NCBI RefSeq assembly: GCF_035222375.1
Contig: NW_026946363.1
Coordinates: forward strand, 3,348,001 to 3,412,000
Length of the DNA: 64,000 bases
Source of the DNA: Podospora pseudocomata
Lineage: Eukaryota; Ascomycota; Sordariomycetes; Sordariales; Podosporaceae
Direction of reading: 5' to 3'
Shown here piece after piece: positions 26,690 to 37,838 of this stretch. The notes below the pieces were generated by a model. The model was not told the DNA's origin and did no database searches. It was given only the letters and a program-made list of their open reading frames with translations. Position numbers and translations under genes: made by a program. The stretch's first letter is position 1. Each line of letters starts with the position of its first letter.

Positions 26690-27307
26690 TCCGTACCTAT
26701 TTCGAGCGGGTGAGCAAGATGCACGGTTGAAATTAAATGCCATCTGACCTCGGTATTCCTTATGAGGCCTCTTCTTTATATTTATCGAAATGTGGATCGA
26801 AGCAAGAAAGAGGTTATCAAAGAGTGTGTGATGGACCCTCTCTACGTCATCGATTTCGATCAGAAAAGATCCAGGGTGATAGGCAAACGGAAGGTACTCG
26901 CAAAGGAGTGGTAATAAAACAGATTCAACTGCCAGCTACGGAACGAAAGTGTACAACGATATAACGGATGAATACAAGCAAAGAAGATGCCATGAACCAT
27001 AGGGTCAACGTTCAAGTCATAGTGCACCTCATGTCCACGGTTATCGGCCATGACCTTCAGCAAGTCAGGGGTGCCCTTAGCGTTGTGAGCTTCTCCACGG
27101 CTTCCAAAGCCTCTAGCGCCTTGGCACAAACCCCCCACCTCCATCGCCTGGCGGGACGAAGCGATGCCCGATTTGGATGCGCGTTCGACGCAAGTGTTCG
27201 CGTTCTCCAGAAATTGTTAACCACCATACTGGCTTGGCCATATCATCGCCATCACCATCGCCATCAGACGTAACCCCTGGGGAGGAACTCTCATACGACA
27301 TTCCAAC
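26690..27307. other. Divergent promoter, AIG1-like and WD40-cyclophilin genes
   Basis: About 620 bases between two gene starts on opposite strands. Short frames within it show no domain. No named element is evident. Confidence 0.45.
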
Positions 27308-29312
27308 ATGGCGGACAACACCAACGATGAGGACTTGAAGTCCAACAAGCGCAGCCATGCAGAATTCACAGAAAATGATGGTTCCGGTGAGTGTTGCCCT
27401 ATTTATTTTCCACAGCCACTGCTTCCTTTGCGCTTGCTAACAGTGTCTTTCAGATAGCTCTTCAGACGATGACATGGGACCGCAGTTGCCGTCCGCCTCA
27501 GCGCCCAAAAAGAAGCGCCGTGTTCTGCCATACGAAAAGCTCTACATCTCAGCCCTCCCCAAGTCGACCCGTTACTCCAAGTCCCTGATGCACAAAGAGC
27601 AGTTGGCATTTCTCACCATGACACCTCTGACCGAGTTCCTCATAACATCGTCTGTGGATGGCGTAGTCAAGTTCTGGAAGAAGGTCGCCGACGGCATCGA
27701 GTTCGTGAAGGAGTTCAAGGCCCACCAGGGGGAGATCCGCTCTGTTTCGACCAGCGCAGATGGGAGGAGTTTTGCAACTGCCGGCCCCGACAAGACGGTG
27801 AAGCTGTTCGATGTCATGACATTTGATCTGTTAGCTGTTATCCAGCTAGAGTATGTGCCGCGGTGTGTATGCTGGGTTCACAAGAAAGGTGCTTCTCTTC
27901 CTCTGCTAGCCATATCCGACGATAGCCAAAAGCCTGGCATCCACATCTACGACGGACGGGGTGAAAACCTGACCCCTATTCATACCATCACCGGTCTTCA
28001 CCGCAGCCCCGTCTCCCTGATGGCTTTCAACGACCATTACGACTGCGTAATATCGGCCGATGAGGGAGGCATGATTGAATACTGGCAGCCCGGAGGATCT
28101 TATCAAAAGCCTGACAACGTCTTTGAGTACAAGAGCTCAACGAATCTGTTTGACTTCAAGAAAGCAAAATCCATACCGACCTCGCTCACGCTATCGCCAG
28201 ATGGGAGTCGCTTCGCCACAATATCCTTCCCTGACAGGAAAATCCGCCTCTTCGACTTTGCCTCAGCCAAGCTTCAACGCACCTATGATGAGTCCCTTCA
28301 GGTCATTGAGGAAATGCAACAAGCTGGAACAGCGATACAGAAACTTGATCCAGTCGAGTTTGGTCGCCGGTTAGCAACGGAACGGGAAATCGAATCCCCA
28401 GCTCTCCGCGACAAATTCCACCTCATCTTCGATGAATCTGGTCACTTTCTCCTCTATGGCTCTTACCTGGGTGTCAAGGTGCTCAACACATTCACAAATA
28501 AAGTGGTCAAAGTGTACGGCCGGGAGGAACATTATCGTCCACTAGCACTGGCCCTCTACCAGGGTCAGCCTCAGAAGAAGGGGGTTACTACGGTAGCCAT
28601 GGCGGCATCCAGCAACCCGCTTCTTCAAGAATCCGAAACAAGGGATCCCATATTGATCACCACGGGCGTGGGCAAGGTCCGGTTTTACATGTTCACCAAT
28701 GACGAGGAATTCTCCAAGTCAACCAGAGATGTTCAAAACGAGAAACCCACGATTCTAGGGGCAAAGAAGACGGAGCAAAAGAAGGTCGCCGAGACGGGCA
28801 CATCGGCGGTCATCCACACCACATACGGTGATATTCATATTCGACTCTTCCCGGATGCAGCTCCCAAGGCCGTGGAGAACTTCGTGACGCATTCAAAACG
28901 CGGCTACTACAACAACACCATCTTCCATCGTGTGATTCGTAAGTTTATGATTCAGGGTGGTGATCCTCTGGGAGATGGAACCGGTGGTGAAAGTATCTGG
29001 GGGAGAGAGTTCGAGGATGAATTTAGCACATTGAAACACGACAAGCCATACACGGTTAGTATGGCGAATGCTGGCCCCAATACCAACGGGAGCCAGTTCT
29101 TTATCACCACTGAGAAAACAGTATGTTGTAATGCAACCCCTTTCTTTTGGCAAATTGGTACTGACTGAAGACAGCCATGGCTTGATAACAAGCACACGAT
29201 ATTTGGACGCGCCGTTCAAGGTCTTGATGTCATCCACAAGATCGAAAATGTCAAGACCTACAAAGAGAAACCAGCGGAGGACATCAAGATTGTCAATATT
29301 GACATTTCGTAG
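27308..29312 (+). CDS. Peptidyl-prolyl isomerase with WD40 repeats (PPWD1/CYN-15-like)
   Basis: Cyclophilin that catalyses cis-trans isomerisation of X-Pro bonds; its animal homologue PPWD1 is a nuclear, spliceosome-associated protein. Exons: 27308-27386, 27454-29120, 29175-29312 (627 residues). An acidic/basic N-terminus with KKKRR (possible nuclear signal) is followed by WD40 repeats ([61 protein letters not shown]) over about residues 60-400. The cyclophilin domain spans about 475-627 with the active-site set intact: [22 protein letters not shown] and, after the last splice, [11 protein letters not shown]. Length and order match the family. It is convergent with the FMN dehydrogenase gene, with only 86 bases between stops. 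Confidence 0.95.
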
Positions 29313-29398
29313 CACCATGGGCAGGAATGAGCCAGCGGCTGAATGAATATGAATTGCCGATCGGCCCATGAGGAGCGGCACCTTTTGTATTCACCTGC

Positions 29399-31038
29399 CT
29401 AGAGCGATGTTTTGACATCACCGCCGTAGCTTATCTTTCTGAGCATGCTCCTGTTGAGCTCACCCACCGTTTGCACCCCAAGTAGTCCCATAGACTGGTC
29501 CACGTCAGCCAAAAGCGAAGCCAGCACATGCTTGGCTCCCTCTGTCCCTGCAATTCCAAGACCATATATCACCGGTCTGCCAACCAGGACCGCCTTTGCC
29601 CCCAAGGCCAGTGCTTTCAGAACATCCACCCCTGTACGGATTCCAGAGTCGAACATGACAGTCAAGCGGTCCCCAACGGCGTCTACAATTTCTGGGAGCA
29701 TCTCCAAACTAGGCACCGCCCCATCCAGCTGCCTCCCTCCGTGATTGCTCACGATAATCCCGTCAACTCCACTTCTCGCCGCCAACACTGCATCCTCCAC
29801 GCTCAGCACCCCCTTGAGCACAATCGGCCTGTCCCCCCACAATTTTCTCAAGGTGGCAAGGTCCTCCCACTTGTGCGCGTGCCCCGAGAAGACCTCCCCG
29901 GCCCAATACCGGCTCGCAGCAATGATGTTGTCCTCCACCTGGGCCTCGTTTTCGCCGGTGCTAAACTTGTCAGAAAACTTCTGCCGAAACACCGAGTCAC
30001 TGAATCCGAGGGCATTGCCCTCCCCGACGGCAAAGGGGAGGAACCCTGTGTCGAGGTCGAGGGGCCGCCATGCCATGATGAAGGTGTCCAGTGTTACGAC
30101 CAAGACCTCACAGCCAGCTACCCGGGCTCGGGAGAGCAAAGAGGCGGTGATGTCGTCGTCGACGGGCCAGTAGAGTTGGAACCACCTGGACGGCTTGGGA
30201 TCAGGGACTAGGGTGGAAGCGGACGAGGTTGGCGGTCTGGCTGGTCCTGGGTCTTTTCCTTCTGCTGATGCTGATGCTGATGCTGCCGTTGCAGGATCAT
30301 CCGCCGGCGCCGGTGGGGCGGGCTCTTCTGTTTCTGGTGAGGGCGGGCTGGGGCCTCCTGTGTCCTCTAGAGCCGCGACGATCTCCTCTAGGGGGGTGCT
30401 GGACGCGGTGCTGTAGATGAATGGGACGTTGAGGGCGGCGCAGGCTTTGGCGACGCCGGTTTCTGCGTCGGGGTGGTAGGCTGATTGCACGCCGATGGGG
30501 GCCATGAGGATGGGGGAGTCTGGTGTCTTTTGTTAGCTGATGTTGTTTTTCTTCTGCCTTGGTCTCATGAAAATCCCATCGTTGTGGTGTGTGAAGAATG
30601 AGAATACATACCATATGTCTTGCCAAACAGCTTCACACTTAGATTGCGAGGCAGTGTGTCTCTCAACATACGGGGTATGACCTTCCACTGCCGGAAAGCC
30701 AGCCGGTTGGCGTGCATCGTCGCTTGCTCGCCTGCCCCTCCGAACACATAGTTGAATCCCTGGGGGCTCATCGCCTCCCGGGCTTGCTGTTCAAGTTTGT
30801 TGGGATCGGTGGTGGTGACGGGCTTCTTCCCCGCCGTGAGGGCTTGAAAGTAAATGTCGATTTGGTACTGGCCATAGGGGATCTTGTTGCTGTTGCTGGC
30901 GACGACAGTGGTGGTGGTGTTGTCGTTGTTAGTAGGGGCAGTGGAGCGTGGTGTCTTCTCATCTCTTATGTTAGCGTTCAGGTTGTTTAAGTTGGGTCTG
31001 TCGGCTTCGTCGCTGTTGCTAGATCTGGGACGGTTCAT
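29399..31038 (-). CDS. FMN-dependent alpha-hydroxyacid dehydrogenase/oxidase
   Basis: TIM-barrel flavoenzyme that oxidises an L-2-hydroxyacid to the 2-oxoacid. It resembles the lactate 2-monooxygenase/lactate oxidase-like branch found in fungi. Exons: 31038-30612 and 30519-29399 (515 residues). Motifs include PIGVQSAYHPDAE, FIYSTASSTPLEE, WFQLYWP, VVTLDTFIMAWRP, IVLKGVLSVEDA (FMN-contacting Lys), the active-site SNHGGRQLDGA with its catalytic His, and FDSGIRTGVDVLKALALGA. An insert of about 60 residues, almost only Pro, Ala, Ser, Glu and Thr (about residues 192-253), interrupts the barrel between STASSTPLEE and WFQLYWP. A low-complexity N-terminal tail of about 45 residues precedes the domain. 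No cytochrome b5 domain, so it is not a flavocytochrome b2. Confidence 0.92.
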
Positions 31039-31510
31039 CTTGAATTGGGGCTGCAAAAACAAATTTGGGTATCACGAGTGCGCTTTTCAGTGTACATGAA
31101 CGGAGACATGAAGAGTAGAAAATGAAGCCGCCTTGACTTCCCCGCACAGCTAGCTACCCACTCGCTATTCTTTGAGATGCCAATGCCAATGGTGGTAAAT
31201 TGTGGGGGCATTTGGAGTAGGATCAACATAGTCTACGGTGTCATACACATCCAGAACTAATTCAGCATTAGTTTGCCACATCCTGTTGAGGAAATTGTCC
31301 TGATCGTTTTATTGTTATCATCGCTGCCCCTTTCGCAAGCGGTGCGAGAACGTCTGCTCTCTACCTGGGAATCAAAACGAACCAAAACGCCAACCAGATG
31401 CTCCCAACCCACGCGTTGCATTACCTCTTACATCAATAGACCGCCAACTTGACAAAGCTCTGCGCTCAAAAACACATCCCTTATTGGGTGTCATTTCTAT
31501 CAGTCTCCCC
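31039..31510. other. Intergenic region, FMN dehydrogenase promoter
   Basis: About 470 bases upstream of the FMN dehydrogenase start and past the Nup84 stop (both minus). No coding region or named element is supported. Confidence 0.45.
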
Positions 31511-34445
31511 TCATGGCTTGATAGACCAAAGCTCCCTTGACCTATGAACAGTTAGCATGAGACCTACAGATCGAAACACTGCGGGAAGCAGAACAGAGGA
31601 GAACATACCATCCAAGCTCGCGGTGTTTTTTGCCGCTCTTGCCTTTACTCTCAGCCGTAGATACAGCCAGCGCCTTGCTGCAGGCTGCAAAAGACTCTAG
31701 AAGCTCCCTCATCCTCCCAGACTTGATGAACTCCTGAGCTATGTTTGAGTCCTTGTCGGCAATCAGAGCAGCCAAGTCCATGCATTCCATGAAGTTGTCG
31801 CGCGAAACGGCGCCGCCGGCAAAATGGAGGGTGCTGATGTATGCGCTAACTGTCTCGGGAATATAGGCCTCGCGGAGGTCCTGAAAGTCGTTGTCGACTT
31901 CATTGCTGACCATCAACCAGTTGTTCAGCACCGGCTGCATACAGTTCTTAACATTGCGCACGTCGCCAACGGCCTGAGTCCACATTTCGCGCGCAGGGGG
32001 GTGGGATGGACTATAGTGATCATAGTTAGCAAGGTCGGTGTTGCCTCAATAGTAGACGTGAGCTGGGTACATACTCTCTGCTGAGACCAGCCATGGAAGC
32101 CAATGTCTCCATTGAGTCCAGTGCTCGGACGAGACATTCAAGTTCCCATAGGTTTCTGACAACATTCAGAAGCCTGTCTCTGCTGACGCCACACTCTTGA
32201 AGGAAGGCTTCACTGAAATCGTGATTAGCGACCTCATCAAACCACCCGTGGACATCATCTTGGTTTTGGTCCACAAAGGTGATGAACGTCAACTTCTCCA
32301 TGGCGATGTATCGCCCGGAAACACGGACGCTGAGGGCGCGGGCAGCACGCAAGTCGGCCCGTTCTACGGAGGGTTAATATCCATTTGGGCAACTGAAAAT
32401 TAGTGGAGGAATAACTTACTCAAGAAGTACTTGTAAACCCGGATGGCGTAGGTGCATGTCTCCAAGAACAGCCCCGGGACCATTATGAGCCACTCCAGAG
32501 TGCGGATGAGTTCTTCGCTTTCTCCCTCCATGTCGTTGGAGTCATCCCCGATGAAATCCGGCCGAACAATTCTACCATATTTTAGTGTGGCCGGCCCCTC
32601 TTCCAGAATCTTGAAGTGACCCTTTACATCGCATCGAACCGACTTGTCGTTGACATCGTTCAGGTAGATAAGGGGCAACTTTCGACCAAACTCCTTTATG
32701 TCGACTCCCAACTTGGTCATGATGATCAGCTGGTGCTCACGGGGTTCATCGCCCACAATGTGAATGAGATTTCTGCCTAGCACCTCGTATAGACGGTCCT
32801 CGTGGAGTTTGGAGCAGTACAGGGGAACAAGCTCCTCAAGGTTGGCGAGTCGAAGGTAGCTGACGTAGGAGGTAAGAATGTTCTCCTGGGCGTGGCGAAT
32901 TGCCTTGTGGCCGCTTTCTTGCTTGGAGTCACTGAGCCTATCCAGGGTGTTGACGATGATGAGGACATGAGCCAATGTCCTCAACCCGTCGTAATCGCCC
33001 AGCCCAACGTACTTCTTTTCGTTGATGTGCTCCGAAATGGGGAAGTTGATCTCTGGGATCAGCTTTGACTTTGCCCTGGCATTCGCCTTCTTGGAAAGCA
33101 CAACACCTTGATGGAATAGATACCGGCCCAGGTCGTTGGCAACAATGGCGGCTTGGAGCGACTTGGAAGTCCCCAGAGCCTCGTTGCTAGTCTTCGGATC
33201 GTTCTCCAAACTGGCCACGAGGCGCTTCGCAACTGTGGCCGGCTCACCGTGGTAAACAACAGCGTTGAAGGCCGGAAAACGCGCAGCGATCTCTACCAAG
33301 TCCTTGCCGCACTTCTTCATCAAGAAAATGTCGAACTGTGTCCTGAGAAGAGCGTTGTAGTGGGCGAAAAGCTTATCATCCCACGATTTGCACACCTTGT
33401 CAACGCTCTCAAGATCGCCAGCAAGAAGTCCATAGACGGCCCGATCGTATTCGCTTGTTCCCCCATCATGAGCAGCTGCATAGCACATCCTTCTCCAGAG
33501 CACGAGCGAGCCTGGCTCAAAGTCAAATTGTTCTTCATCTTGGGGATTTGAAAGTGGCAGCGGCGCGATTGTAGCTGCTCTCCACAGTTCCGTCCTCTCT
33601 GCGCACCAGTCCCGTATCTCAGACATGGAGTACCCCCGGCGTAGCATCTCAAAGCATCCCAGCCAGATGGCCCGCTCGAAGAATTCGTCCTGCGGCTCTA
33701 ACTTTCGGCCTTGGCGTGTGACGGCGTCTGGATCGAGCTGGGTAACGAGAATATTTGAGCCAAGGTGGGATTGGGAAGTGGCAGCATTAGGGTCAAGCAC
33801 ACCCTGGTACCCATTGACACTCTTCTGTAGCTTGATCTTGTGGCGTGTATGAAGCCAGCCATGTGCCAGGATGTCGCCCCTCTCGGCGTTGTGCTGGAGC
33901 TCGCTGACAACCACATCGACTGGTGGTCCGTGAGTGGCGCTGTTCTGCAACCACTCCAACACGATCTTCCTCTCTCTGGCCACAGAGTCGGTGATCAGAA
34001 ACTCCTCCCACCATTCTCTCCGCGACTGGGGCACCGGATTCCTGCCGTTCTTTTCCTCGGCGAGCTCTGAATCTTGGTAACGGAAAGGCAGTATGCGCCG
34101 TAAGAGATCCCAGGTTTGTGCCTCCTCCTCTGCCCGTCGCACCTCCTCAGCGCTGACAGAAAAGTGGCCTTCTTCAACTTCGTCCACATCCATATCCACC
34201 GAGCCTGGTCTTTGCCAAACAGCGCCCCGATTTCGTCCTCCCACCTGACTTGCTTGCAACCTGTCTACTCTGTTCCGTGCATAGTTGTAGTAGGAATCGA
34301 GCAGTTTGAAGATTTGTTCGCGTTTCTCAGAGTTCGACCTGCCTCTCAGATCGGTGTTGTAGCGGTCCAGTTCAGCAGCGAAGAAATCGACGTCGTTCCC
34401 GACTCGGACGGTGCTATGGCGGTAGGTAGACTCGAGGTCGGTCAT
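31511..34445 (-). CDS. Nucleoporin Nup84/Nup107
   Basis: Scaffold component of the Y-shaped Nup84 complex of the nuclear pore. Exons: 34445-32420, 32363-32075, 32010-31609, 31541-31511 (915 residues). The protein is almost wholly alpha-helical with no low-complexity FG repeats. Blocks typical of the family include AQTWDLLRRILPFRYQD, RAIWLGCFEMLRRGY, EYDRAVYGLLAGDLESVDKVCKSWDDKLFAHYNALLRT, YLRLANLEELVPLYCSKL, and the C-terminal helical domain that continues through the small last exons. The final exon adds ten residues and a stop; the AG acceptors were chosen because only they keep frame and chain length. It is the largest gene in this part and has about 900 bases of upstream sequence before CMC4. 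Confidence 0.93.
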
Positions 34446-35367
34446 GTCGCGGTGTGACGGTTCTGCGCACTCAAGTTAGAGGAAACATAGGAATTGCATC
34501 ATGGAGAAGGGTTCTGACCTCGCAGTCGACTCTCCGAGCTAGCCCGGGAGCTTTCCTGGGAGATGGATGGAAAATTCTATCGAGCGGGTGTTGTCAGCAA
34601 CGTTTCAACCAGCTCGAGATTGAACACATGGAATTGCTCACAAATCCAGGCGCCATGACGCCGATTGGATAATCAAGTTGAAATAATACAACGCAAGAGT
34701 CTCTGATTCACACAGTCTTGCCCAGTCTGCGAATGGCCGTGGCTTCGTCTTACTGTGGTCTGTTTGCGCAAACAGTCTGAAAGTCTATTGCATCGTATGC
34801 TCAATGTTGGGCGTTGACTGAATTTTCTGTTCAGCGCCGGGGTCAATTGGTGGTTTCGGAGAGATTGGCGGCAGTAATGTGTTGGTAATCTACCTATCTC
34901 CCTGGAGGGTGGGTATCGATGGTGGTGGTCCTTTGAGCTGTTGGACGCGGTCGCGTCAATGCCGTTCGAAAAATCGGGCTTGAGAGCAGCGTCGAAGCCC
35001 TGGAGAGTGAGCTCCCCGGTTATAAGGCTGCCAAGCTTCGTGAGCCAGACTCTCAGTATAAGCACGGACCGTATAGAGGCTCTAGCTTCGCGCTCGCCCT
35101 GGGCCCCACCCAACTCAGCGAACTAGAAAAAAGCTTTTGCGATTGGAAAATTTTGGACTTTTCCTCTTTTCTTCTTCATGTCTTTGGCATTCGTCTTAGA
35201 GTCTCGGAACAAGGCCTCAGTTCTTGTTCAGGTCCACGCGGCCTCTCGCGCGCTCAACGATCGCCTAGAGTAAATATGCACTCTCCTCATAAGTTACCTG
35301 CACCTTCACAGGGCGTTCAGGTGGACGCATTGGATGTGTGATACATTTGATATCTTGACCATTTGTA
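34446..35367. other. Upstream region of the Nup84 gene
   Basis: About 920 bases between the Nup84 start and the CMC4 stop (both minus). A 146-codon minus frame at 34673-35113 shows no domain and is not called. A leader intron for Nup84 is possible but unproven. Confidence 0.45.
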
Positions 35368-35804
35368 TTATTGCTTCGCCTTCTCCCTCTGCTCCATCTT
35401 CAGCCTCAACAAGCTCGCCTTCGGGCAGCTAACCGTGGTTGCCTCGTCGCCGTTCTTTTTGTAGAATGCCTGGCAACATTCGTAGAGGGCATCGACATAT
35501 CTTGTACACTTGGCTTCGTCAAATCCATTCCGCGTCAAGCAATCTGTGATGCCTGTGAGCTACAATGGTTTACTGGGCTGTGAGCCTCAACTACACGTTA
35601 CATAGCCTGCTCACTTTGTATGGCGCACTGGTTTTTAGTCAGCATATGTCCTCTTCTTTCAACCTCTCCCATGTGATGGGAGAGTCAGACGTACCGCGCG
35701 TGGGTGGCATGGAGGATCAGTTTGGAGATCTCTTTCAAGCGCCTGCAGTTTGGAACGTCAACATTCGCCTTTCTAGAATTTCGAGAGTAAGGCAGCCTGA
35801 CCAT
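35368..35804 (-). CDS. CMC4-like twin Cx9C mitochondrial protein
   Basis: Small intermembrane-space protein imported through the Mia40 oxidative relay; yeast Cmc4 belongs to the twin Cx9C group linked to respiratory-chain assembly. Proposed exons: 35804-35802 (ATG only), 35742-35695, 35627-35615 (13 bases), 35543-35368, giving 79 residues. Cys13-x9-Cys23 and Cys34-x9-Cys44 form the twin motif, with an additional Cys18 and Cys45 as in Cmc4 (CHPRACAIQNCLTRNGFDEA, then ALYECCQAFY). The three downstream exons are well supported because each junction restores the known spacing. The first exon is less certain: its donor is GTCAGG instead of GTAAGT, but it is the only in-frame ATG source nearby and gives a 59-base intron. 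Confidence 0.78.
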
Positions 35805-36699
35805 TCTAAAGAGATATGGCGCCGTGTTCGCGGGGCTATAAGGGTTTGGTCTTCAAAGAACGCTTCAGGTGTTCGGTGTAGGGTTGCCAGTTTGGCGAAC
35901 AGCATCAGCGTGGTTCCTAATCCTTAAGTAGAGTGGAAACAATGATGTCAGGATCCCTGTCATAAATCAAAGAGCCGCTAGCTGTCCGCTGTGAGACAGC
36001 GGACCATGGCACTATGGGAACCGTATGTAGAGCCCCCAACTCGCCGATTCCTTCTGGATTATTGTACTGCTGGAGAGTTTTTCTGCTTGAATAAAAAGCC
36101 CCTACTAGGTAGGGTTGATGTTATGTCTTGCTTGGGCTTTCCTTCCCGCCCGTCAGTTAACCCCAAAACCTTAATTCAACTTGAGCCCCACCAAGCCTCT
36201 GCCTAGCTGCAACAACCGCCCCGCGCAAACGAACCGCCACATCCCACTTTTTGTCGCCAGTGTCAGTTCACAGTGCAGCTTTCCGATTACTTCCTCTCCT
36301 CCACAGTACTCATCTCCCCCTTCGTCCAAACCATCGATCACTGAAAGGTTCATATCCCCTACGTGAATCCCAAATCGGCCGCGACACTCCGCTCAGGTAC
36401 GTCGTAAGCGCTTCCTCTGCCCCTCCATCCCGTAGGCGACTTCGCGCCCAGGGCAGCTCCCGTTCCTCTCCAGGCACAGGCACAGGCACCCCCCTAGGCA
36501 CGCGCGCTTCCCATCTCCCGAAGTCGCCCATTATCTGCGACTCGCCCCTCCGAGCAGCCTACTTCTCTTCCACTCACTTCCGCACAATCCGAGTTGCCAC
36601 AACCCAACAAAGACATTTTTCGAATCAAGAAGGGCTAATTTCCCACGTTCACAGCTCACCTTCTCACCGACGACAACCAACCCCTCTCAAGAATTCGCA
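35805..36699. other. Divergent region between CMC4 and SUMO genes
   Basis: About 900 bases. The last 500 bases before the SUMO start are pyrimidine-rich on the + strand and may be its leader, possibly with an intron. Frames there lack domains. Confidence 0.45.
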
Positions 36700-37114
36700 A
36701 TGGCCGACGCTGCGGAGAACGGTTCCCCTGGCCAGGGCCCTGATGTCCCCCAGGGTGGCAGCGAGCACCTTAACATCAAGGTGACCGACAACAACAACGA
36801 GGTCTTCTTCAAGATCAAACGAAGCACCAAGCTGGAGAAGCTGATGACTGCCTTCTGCGAACGCCAGGGTAAGACCATCCAGTCGGTCAGGTTTCTCTTC
36901 GAAGGCCAGCGTGTCCAACCTTCCGACACCCCAGATACGGTATGTTTGTTTACCCCTGGACGCTTCAGGCTTTTCATGCTCTTCGTCCATTGCAGTTATA
37001 CTTGGGGCAGGGCAGTTCACTAATCGATTTGGTCTACGTTGGTTTTAGCTCGAAATGCAGGATGGGGACACTCTCGAGGTTCACCAGGAACAAGTCGGTG
37101 GTGGTGGTCTCTAG
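36700..37114 (+). CDS. Ubiquitin-like modifier SUMO (Smt3)
   Basis: Small protein conjugated to lysines of many nuclear proteins after C-terminal processing. Exons: 36700-36939 and 37049-37114 (101 residues). A flexible acidic N-terminus leads into HLNIKVTDNNNEVFFKIKRS, LEKLMTAFCERQGKTIQSVR, FLFEGQRV and, after the splice, LEMQDGDTLEVHQEQVGG, the hallmark beta-grasp sequence ending in the conserved di-Gly (residues 97-98). The precursor tail is Gly-Gly-Leu, so maturation would remove three residues. The intron of 109 bases lies at the Thr-Leu junction. Confidence 0.96.
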
Positions 37115-37838
37115 ACATCCAAGGAAGCCTTTCTTCCCCGATCCTTTTGGGTTTATGGGGCACTGCAAACTGGGAAAATCGTCTGGACATGTCTTGACCT
37201 CATATAGTGGGCGGTAGATTTCCATGATGAGTCAGCGGAGCGAAGGAGAGCATTGGCATTCATGGCTTAACAGTGGTCACAGTCGTTGGTGCACAGGCAC
37301 AGTACCAATGAGGTGGGAACAAGTCAACATCGGATGGGATGGATGGTGTTATCTTGGGCGGCCCGGTCTTGATGAAGGCAGAGATGTTTGTCATCTCTGG
37401 TTATTGCGATGTTCTTTTTGCCAGTGGAAGGATTCTGATTCTGGCGCATTTCGGGGGGTAGTACTATGACACAATTTACGGAAAGTCAACTTTGCAATAA
37501 TTCTGATCTTTTTGCTGCTGATTTTGTGACTGCGAAGTTCTGCTTGTGCAGTACAACAATCGCCTTGCTCCTCCTGAATGTAAAAAGTGAGAAAGAATTC
37601 ATGTTAGCGATTTTGCAAAGTCAATAACGCCAGATCTAGGTACAGACTTTGATTTATTATGCCTTCCTCCGTTAAAACCCCAAGCCCCATTCCAACACAA
37701 AAATAGACAGATAGATGCTTGCCCGCTCACTGTATTCAAGTACGTCATGCAACAAAACAGCAAAAACACGATTCATCGGCCATGATCATCATGTAACCAT
37801 AAAAGGGCACCTATCACACCCATGGATGCAATCAATCC
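37115..37838. other. Convergent intergenic region, SUMO and LIM genes
   Basis: About 720 bases of 3' flanks from two genes facing each other. No gene or named element is recognised; it becomes more AT-rich toward 37480-37800. Confidence 0.5.

Noticed and set aside
34673-35113. 146-codon minus-strand frame upstream of Nup84
   Set aside because: No domain, no good start, and composition like the surrounding intergenic sequence.
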